NCBI GenBank assembly: GCA_016839245.1
Contig: JAEOUN010000114.1
Location: 1-10,726 of the forward strand
Reading direction: 5' to 3'
Length of the DNA: 10,726 bases
DNA from: Candidatus Thorarchaeota archaeon
GTDB taxonomy: Archaea; Asgardarchaeota; Thorarchaeia; Thorarchaeales; Thorarchaeaceae
This document shows positions 6,805 through 10,726 of this stretch, in pieces; position 1 is the stretch's first letter, and every line of letters starts with the position of its first letter. The notes beneath the pieces were generated by a model. It did no database searches. It saw only the letters and a list, made by a program, of their open reading frames with translations, and was not told where the DNA came from. Made by a program: the position numbers and the translations under genes.

Positions 6805-6807
6805 AAA
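6774..6807 (-). terminator. T-rich termination signal downstream of mtd
   Basis: On the minus strand, just past the mtd stop at 6818, the sequence is a run of T tracts (T4, T3, T5, T5, T5 separated by one to three bases). Archaeal RNA polymerase terminates at such oligo-T stretches without a hairpin. The same bases encode the lysine-rich tail of the convergent MFS-HhH protein. Confidence 0.4.
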
Positions 6808-6817
6808 TCCTTAGAAT

Positions 6818-7675
6818 TCATTTTGGTCTGTCCATTAATCTAACTTTGGATTTAATTCTCCCATCAGAGGCGTGTGGCGATCTATGAACTGAATCCCCTG
6901 CCTTTTCGATTTCTCTTGCTTCATCAGCTAGCTTGGCTGCAACTCTCATCATCTCATGTCCAGCAGCCGCAGTTGTGATGTACTCGTCTGGATCTTTAAT
7001 TTTGAAACAGGCTTTTGAAGTGACCCCTGCTACTGATTCTGCTATCTTTAGACTCGCAATTGCTTTGGCTTTGGCATAGGGATTATTGAAATTTGCATAT
7101 TCAACAGCTACTTCTGCATCCAAAATTACTGCAGGCAATTTTGGCTGTCTGTTATTCCTTAGGTCTGTAACTACATCACCAATCAGGTTCTGTATAGCTT
7201 TAATGATTCCACCTATTGCAAGGACCTTCAGTGCATCAGAATTAAAGAGGACCATTTCAGTAGGATCCAAAAACTCAGCTCTTGCTCCAATCATTGAATC
7301 TGATGGGATAATAATGAAACCTTGTTTTTCAGGCAGATCTATTATCTGTTTTCCACTGTTGTCTTTGACATACCATGCTTTTTTAGACGGTGCATCAGAT
7401 ATCGAGATTGAATGGACTCCAATTTCTTGAAGAAGTTCTCGAGCTTTAGTAGGCCCTTCAAGACTTGCATTTGGACTTGATAGAAGAACTAAATCTGCGG
7501 TATAATCCTTAACAGAGTTCATAACAGCAGTGCATGAATTAATGTCTATTTTTGAACCACTAGCAAAAACTCGAACTTCAAGATCATCACACTCGGCTCT
7601 CTCATCAAATATCAAATCGAGTAATGGTGATGAAGCAATACATCCAAGTTTAATAACTGCAAGTCTGAAAGTCAT
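6818..7675 (-). CDS. mtd: F420-dependent methylenetetrahydromethanopterin dehydrogenase
   Basis: Cytoplasmic enzyme of the archaeal C1 pathway: reversible hydride transfer between methylene-H4MPT and coenzyme F420, giving methenyl-H4MPT and F420H2. The 285 residues match the full family length. Seen along the protein: IKLGCIASSPLLDLIFDERA (8-27), the F420/methylene-H4MPT N-terminal block; LSSPNASLEGPTKARELL (65-82); ISDAPSKK (92-99); IIIPSDSMIGARAEFLDPTE (121-140), followed by MVLFNSDALKVLAIGG; and a C-terminal HRSPHASDG and LMDRPK. All are recognisable Mtd features. The ATG has GGTGAG five bases upstream. It is the last gene of the minus-strand group starting at 9053, with an 87-base gap that may hold its own promoter. 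No methanogenesis gene is in view; in an Asgard setting it would belong to the H4MPT Wood-Ljungdahl branch or C1 oxidation. Recognition is strong. Confidence 0.93.
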   Translation of the reverse strand: MTFRLAVIKLGCIASSPLLDLIFDERAECDDLEVRVFASGSKIDINSCTAVMNSVKDYTADLVLLSSPNASLEGPTKARELLQEIGVHSISISDAPSKKAWYVKDNSGKQIIDLPEKQGFIIIPSDSMIGARAEFLDPTEMVLFNSDALKVLAIGGIIKAIQNLIGDVVTDLRNNRQPKLPAVILDAEVAVEYANFNNPYAKAKAIASLKIAESVAGVTSKACFKIKDPDEYITTAAAGHEMMRVAAKLADEAREIEKAGDSVHRSPHASDGRIKSKVRLMDRPK

Positions 7676-7716
7676 GATATCTCACCATTTCAAAATTATC
7701 TTGTATCGTCATATTA

Positions 7717-7741
7717 GCAATTTACTAATTGCATTTAATGC
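7717..7741. promoter_or_regulatory. Overlapping inverted repeats in the mtd promoter region
   Basis: GCAATT-TACT-AATTGC (7717-7732) overlaps GCATT-T-AATGC (7731-7741). On the minus strand the second includes a TATA-like ATTAAATG whose spacing would put the mtd transcript start near 7710, about 35 bases before the ATG. The arrangement fits an operator over a promoter, or simply a weak hairpin after the zinc-ribbon gene. Sequence pattern only. Confidence 0.35.
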
Positions 7742-7762
7742 TTCTCACCTATCAAATGACTT

Positions 7763-8080
7763 TCAATTCTCTGAAAACGACCTAGAGGTATATTTCTTGC
7801 AGTCGTTACAAAACATCTCATAGTCCCAATATTCATTTCCACTGGCTACACTTACTGACCACTGAGCATAGATGATTTCTACATCATTGCTATTGCAATT
7901 TCCACATCCATGCATATGAAGCCTCTCTTTCATTGGGTGATTGTCAATTGGCAATCCTGTTCCTCTATATATCATACCATCCCAATCGTTTTTTTCATCA
8001 GGGACTAATTCCTTATCAAAAGCAGTCTTCCAATTATCTGGAGCAAGTCTTGGCGAAACGGATACTACTTCATAAATCAT
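7763..8080 (-). CDS. Hypothetical zinc-ribbon protein (105 aa)
   Basis: A small soluble protein with no signal or membrane segment. The C-terminal half has two cysteine knuckles, C59-G-N-C62 and C91-N-D-C94, 28 residues apart with beta-rich sequence between them (VEIIYAQWSVSV, EYWDYEMF): a zinc-ribbon or rubredoxin-like metal site. The N-terminal half (VVSVSPRLAPDNWKTAFDKEL, NDWDGMIYRGTG) is not recognised. The ATG has AGGAG at 8090-8094, nine bases upstream. It lies 49 bases after the longin-like/zinc-ribbon gene in the same direction and 87 before mtd, so co-transcription with the former is likely. Family and function unknown. Confidence 0.7.
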   Translation of the reverse strand: MIYEVVSVSPRLAPDNWKTAFDKELVPDEKNDWDGMIYRGTGLPIDNHPMKERLHMHGCGNCNSNDVEIIYAQWSVSVASGNEYWDYEMFCNDCKKYTSRSFSEN

Positions 8081-8129
8081 TCCTTGAAACTCCTATATCC
8101 AATGTATTTTTTCTCAAACAATACTCCTG

Positions 8130-9053
8130 TCATCTGGCGTTATATCTAAAATAATATGCTAATCCAGTTCCTGCTAGTAAATCTGCACCCTTTAGCTGTT
8201 TTCCACATGATGCACACTTGAATGATATCTTTGGATCACTGGAAGCAGTTCCACATTTATTGCAAAGTGGTTCTACATCAATAACAGAGAGTTCACTAAC
8301 TTTAACTGGTTGTTTGCAATGTAGACATGTAACCTCCGCGAGATCATCCACAATTACTGCATGAAACTGATTACTGCATTTAGGACAGAAAACAGTGTAT
8401 ACCTTATGGATATCATTTGACTGACAATTGGGACATAATATTTCTATAATTAGATCCGAACCTCCACATTGGCGACATTCAACTTTTCTTCCATAAGTTC
8501 TAGATTCTAGTACTTCTTCATCTTCTAAGTCTTTTAATAATCTGACAACCTCATCAACATCATTTCCAAGATACTCTTGTGCTTGAGGATATATGATGGC
8601 TGACTTCATGACATGCTTTGGTTTAATAGCATCAATTCGATTTGACATTAAATCTCCAACAAGTCTTTTGATACTTGGATTGAGCAGTAATTCTTCGCCT
8701 GTTGTTTCATTAATGAGATCTAGTAGAACATAGTATGCCTTCTCTAATTCCTTATCCCATTCACTACTGTCAAAATCCATATGTGGAATTAGACGAAGAA
8801 GATTTCGTTCAACTATAGCGCTATTCTCACTATCTTCAATTAGGACTCCGATGCAGTTTGGAGGTTTCATATATGATATTACGAGTCCATTTTGAATTTT
8901 CGAGTATCCAATCTCGGTTTCTTGATTCACACCATGACCCATGAACACTGTCACTGCTTCTTCACCGGACAGAATTGGCATCTCTGGGAATGCTCGACCA
9001 ACCATTGGACCTAGTTTATCATCCCACCATATTGAAAAGATTGCCTTTGGCAC
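8130..9053 (-). CDS. Longin-like / winged-helix / triple zinc-ribbon protein (307 aa)
   Basis: Three parts can be read. Residues 1-118 open with AIFSIWWDDKLGPMVGRAFPE and continue as alternating strands and helices (LVISYMK, CIGVLIED, then helices at 79-92 and 97-115), resembling a longin/roadblock fold; this is inferred. Residues about 145-190 look like a winged helix (VVRLLKDLEDEEVLESRTYG). Residues 193-283 contain six CxxC knuckles (C193/196, C207/210, C223/226, C243/246, C264/267, C280/283), enough for three zinc ribbons. This layout suggests a cytosolic adaptor or transcription-linked sensor; no catalytic motif is seen. The start is GTG, with GGGGA seven bases upstream (9061-9065) and no competing ATG. 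First gene of the 9053-to-6818 group, divergent from the Ig-repeat gene. Confidence 0.75.
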   Translation of the reverse strand: MPKAIFSIWWDDKLGPMVGRAFPEMPILSGEEAVTVFMGHGVNQETEIGYSKIQNGLVISYMKPPNCIGVLIEDSENSAIVERNLLRLIPHMDFDSSEWDKELEKAYYVLLDLINETTGEELLLNPSIKRLVGDLMSNRIDAIKPKHVMKSAIIYPQAQEYLGNDVDEVVRLLKDLEDEEVLESRTYGRKVECRQCGGSDLIIEILCPNCQSNDIHKVYTVFCPKCSNQFHAVIVDDLAEVTCLHCKQPVKVSELSVIDVEPLCNKCGTASSDPKISFKCASCGKQLKGADLLAGTGLAYYFRYNAR

Positions 9054-9060
9054 GATTTAT

Positions 9061-9065
9061 TCCCC
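9061..9065 (-). promoter_or_regulatory. Shine-Dalgarno deciding a GTG start
   Basis: GGGGA on the minus strand, seven bases before the GTG at 9053. It is the only purine-rich site near the start of the longin-like/zinc-ribbon gene and supports the non-ATG initiation. Confidence 0.55.
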
Positions 9066-9162
9066 GTCGTCTAAGATGTCCTATATGAGGATGTTGCGTC
9101 ATATTGAAACTTCTACTCTTATCAGCATATTTTGAATGAATAAGATAATTTAGTGTACGGAT

Positions 9163-9205
9163 GTTAAAGCACCGAAGAGTATAAAACTAAACGTTAAAGT
9201 CCGAC
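9163..9205. repeat. Direct repeat GTTAAAG-N1/2-CCGA flanking the TATA box
   Basis: GTTAAAGCACCGA (9163-9175) and GTTAAAGTCCGA (9193-9204) share GTTAAAG and CCGA, start 30 bases apart and bracket the TATA box of the Ig-repeat gene. The spacing, about three helical turns, would suit a regulator binding both on one face. Function is inferred. Confidence 0.4.
9171..9187 (+). promoter_or_regulatory. Archaeal BRE/TATA promoter of the Ig-repeat protein gene
   Basis: ACCGAAGAGTATAAAAC: a purine-rich BRE (CCGAAGA) directly followed by TATAAAA. Transcription would begin near 9208-9212, giving a leader of about 38 bases with AGGA at 9234-9237 before ATG 9248. This is the clearest archaeal promoter in the window. 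Confidence 0.65.
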
Positions 9206-9247
9206 CGTTCAATTCTTGATGTACTCTATTCACAGGATGTTATCCAT

Positions 9248-10726
9248 ATGCTCTCATCTAATCGTAGTCGATTCCTAATGGCTTTAATGTTGACATGGTT
9301 CGTCCTATCACCATATGTCTTAACTTTGACCAATGTCGATTTTTCAGCTGCTCCAATCAAAATAATGGATTCTGCAGCTCCAACAATATCGGGTCCTAGT
9401 TTCTATCAGTTCGAGAATGGAAGTCGTGGTGACAAGCTTGTTTACACTGCATATGATGCTAATCCCAAAAATTACTCTGTGAAGGTAGATGGAGAGCAAT
9501 ACACTTCAGGACTTTGGGATGGAGATGATATAACCGTACTTCTTGTTTATCTTTATGAGCTGGACATGATTGATACTCTTCCACAAGACTTCAACTTCGT
9601 TGTAACTGTCTTCAATCAGGCTGGACAGTCCGCATCTGCATCAACTACAGTTAGGGTGATATTAGATGAAACTGCACCTCAAATTGATCAGCCCGAGAAC
9701 ATCACATATGAATATGGGAGCTTTGGCCATACAATTCAATGGAATATTACTGAATCGAATCCAGAATTCTACAATGTAACACGCTATTCAAATGAAGCCT
9801 TAAACAATTTCACTATAGTCGAATTCGGCGATTGGGATGGAAGTAATATAACGGTCAGTATTGATGGTCTCAATCAAAGCCATTGGTATTTATACACACT
9901 CTTTGTCAGCGACATTTTTGGAAGGAATGCCACTAGTACTGTGAATGTGACTGTCTTTCCTGATTTGACCAATCCTGCTATTTCATCTCCCGACGATCTT
10001 TCATTCGAATTTGGATCTTTAGGAGAGAGAATCACGTGGCATGTCTATGACAGTAATCCCCAGAATTATACAATAACAGGAATCATTCATTATAATGATA
10101 CCCTCTATGGTAACTATACGGCATTCCACTCGTTTACGAATATGACACAAACTAACTGGACACTGACAAATCCTAAGGGTGATGAGATATCGGTTCTCCT
10201 TGATTGGTTCTTCTTGGGGAACTATACCTTCATCTTTCAAGCATTCGACATCTATGGTAGAAATACAACAGATTCTGTATTCGTTAACATCTATCCTGAT
10301 ATAAGGGCACCAGTAATTACTCCAGATGATGACCTCTCATATGAAGAAGGATATTCTGGATACAACATAACTTGGAGCGTAGAGGAGAACAATCCTCTCT
10401 GGTATAACCTGACAAAGAACGGTCAATCTCTGATGAACGGTATTTGGAAAGGTGAAAATATCACTATTAATGTGGATCATCTCGCTGTTGGCAGTTATGC
10501 ATATAATATGTCGTTCTGTGATTTCTTTGGAGCTGTGTCATATGCAGTGATTACTGTCACTGTCATGGAAGATGCACATCTACCAATTATAGCCAATATT
10601 AATGTGATTCAGACATTTTCCACACCAACAAAGAACAATCTGTCCATTCAGGCATATGTATGGGATATTAATAATATCTCAAGCATAGAAGTTGAATGGG
10701 GTGTCGGAGATCCATTGTCTGAGAAT
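9248..10726 (+). CDS. Secreted or surface protein with tandem Ig-like repeats, N-terminal 493 aa (3' truncated by window edge)
   Basis: The frame is open from ATG 9248 to the last base, so the C-terminus (more repeats, anchor or other domains) is outside the window. Residues 1-35 form a signal peptide: R6/R8, hydrophobic 9-27, likely cleavage near FSAAP. Four repeats of 90-112 residues follow, starting near 45, 143, 242 and 354, then a divergent fifth region from about 445. The shared repeat pattern is P.I..P.....Y/FE.G..G..I.W.V.E.NP..Y..T, then G.W.G..I.V, then Y.F...D.FGR.....V.V..D. This is an Ig/cadherin-like beta sandwich. More than twenty N-x-S/T sequons are present, densest in repeats 2 and 3, fitting archaeal cell-surface N-glycosylation. 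Likely an extracellular adhesion or S-layer-associated protein. It diverges from the longin-like/zinc-ribbon gene behind a strong BRE/TATA. Confidence 0.88.
   Translation, partial: MLSSNRSRFLMALMLTWFVLSPYVLTLTNVDFSAAPIKIMDSAAPTISGPSFYQFENGSRGDKLVYTAYDANPKNYSVKVDGEQYTSGLWDGDDITVLLVYLYELDMIDTLPQDFNFVVTVFNQAGQSASASTTVRVILDETAPQIDQPENITYEYGSFGHTIQWNITESNPEFYNVTRYSNEALNNFTIVEFGDWDGSNITVSIDGLNQSHWYLYTLFVSDIFGRNATSTVNVTVFPDLTNPAISSPDDLSFEFGSLGERITWHVYDSNPQNYTITGIIHYNDTLYGNYTAFHSFTNMTQTNWTLTNPKGDEISVLLDWFFLGNYTFIFQAFDIYGRNTTDSVFVNIYPDIRAPVITPDDDLSYEEGYSGYNITWSVEENNPLWYNLTKNGQSLMNGIWKGENITINVDHLAVGSYAYNMSFCDFFGAVSYAVITVTVMEDAHLPIIANINVIQTFSTPTKNNLSIQAYVWDINNISSIEVEWGVGDPLSEN
9380..10576 (+). repeat. 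Four tandem protein-coding Ig-like repeats
   Basis: Repeat units begin near 9380, 9674, 9971 and 10307, with lengths of about 98, 99, 112 and 90 codons. They align by protein pattern (P-x-I opening, E-x-G, W, NP-x-x-Y, D-x-FG) but are well diverged at DNA level, so the duplication is old rather than a recent slippage array. Repeat 1 is the most divergent, and repeat 3 carries an insertion of about a dozen residues before its late strands. Confidence 0.7.

Noticed and set aside
7086..7430. 114-codon + strand frame
   Set aside because: Lies wholly within mtd on the opposite strand; the translation has no recognisable features and mtd is unmistakable.
7530..7823. 97-codon + strand frame across the mtd start
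   Set aside because: Mostly antisense to mtd and the zinc-ribbon gene; no Shine-Dalgarno and no family resemblance.
7933..8154. 73-codon + strand frame
   Set aside because: Antisense to the 105-residue zinc-ribbon gene, whose cysteine motifs and Shine-Dalgarno are better evidence.
9234..9245. GGAT-GTT-ATCC stem over the ribosome site of the Ig-repeat gene
   Set aside because: A four-base stem is too weak to claim as a regulatory hairpin.
10019..10240. 73-codon - strand frame
   Set aside because: Antisense to the Ig-repeat coding region, which is open over 493 codons with coherent repeats.
1..10726. tRNA, rRNA, CRISPR, insertion sequence or attachment site
   Set aside because: No cloverleaf, regularly spaced short repeats, transposase/integrase motifs or terminal inverted repeats were found by reading both strands; a covariance-model search could still find a small RNA.

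Overview
The window reads as a piece of an archaeal chromosome, most likely from an Asgard archaeon (Thorarchaeota-like or a relative). This is inferred from gene content: AT-rich DNA, archaeal TATA-type promoters, longin/roadblock-like small proteins, a tungsten aldehyde:ferredoxin oxidoreductase, an F420-dependent methylene-H4MPT dehydrogenase without methanogenesis genes nearby, and a secreted protein built of Ig-like repeats rich in N-glycosylation sequons. No rRNA, tRNA, CRISPR array, transposase or integrase was seen.

Layout. (1) 1-1378, + strand: the C-terminal three quarters of an aldehyde:ferredoxin oxidoreductase, cut by the left edge. It runs tail to tail into a GNAT acetyltransferase (1380-1826, -). 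(2) 1931-2050, +: a probable 39-residue single-pass membrane protein sharing an intergenic region with the GNAT gene. (3) 2056-5044, -: a three-gene unit transcribed 5044 to 2056. It encodes two paralogous proteins with a longin/roadblock-like N-terminus and winged-helix C-terminus, then a MinD/ParA-type ATPase whose start overlaps the preceding stop. (4) 5206-6804, +: a divergently transcribed 12-helix major facilitator protein with a C-terminal helix-hairpin-helix domain. (5) 6818-9053, -: transcribed from 9053, a longin-like/winged-helix/triple zinc-ribbon protein, a 105-residue zinc-ribbon protein, then mtd. (6) 9248 to the right edge, +: the N-terminal 493 residues of a secreted Ig-repeat protein, open at the window end, behind a good BRE/TATA promoter.

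How the genes may work together. The two metabolic genes fit a non-methanogenic H4MPT/F420/ferredoxin metabolism (aldehyde oxidation to acids; C1 oxidation or reduction in the archaeal Wood-Ljungdahl branch). The most interesting part is the regulatory layer: a MinD-type switch ATPase coupled to two longin-winged-helix paralogs, opposite a transporter-like membrane protein with a soluble HhH tail, and a third longin-like protein with zinc ribbons in the next unit. That these form one system is inference from gene order. Domain calls for the longin-like regions rest on pattern reading and need profile or structure searches.
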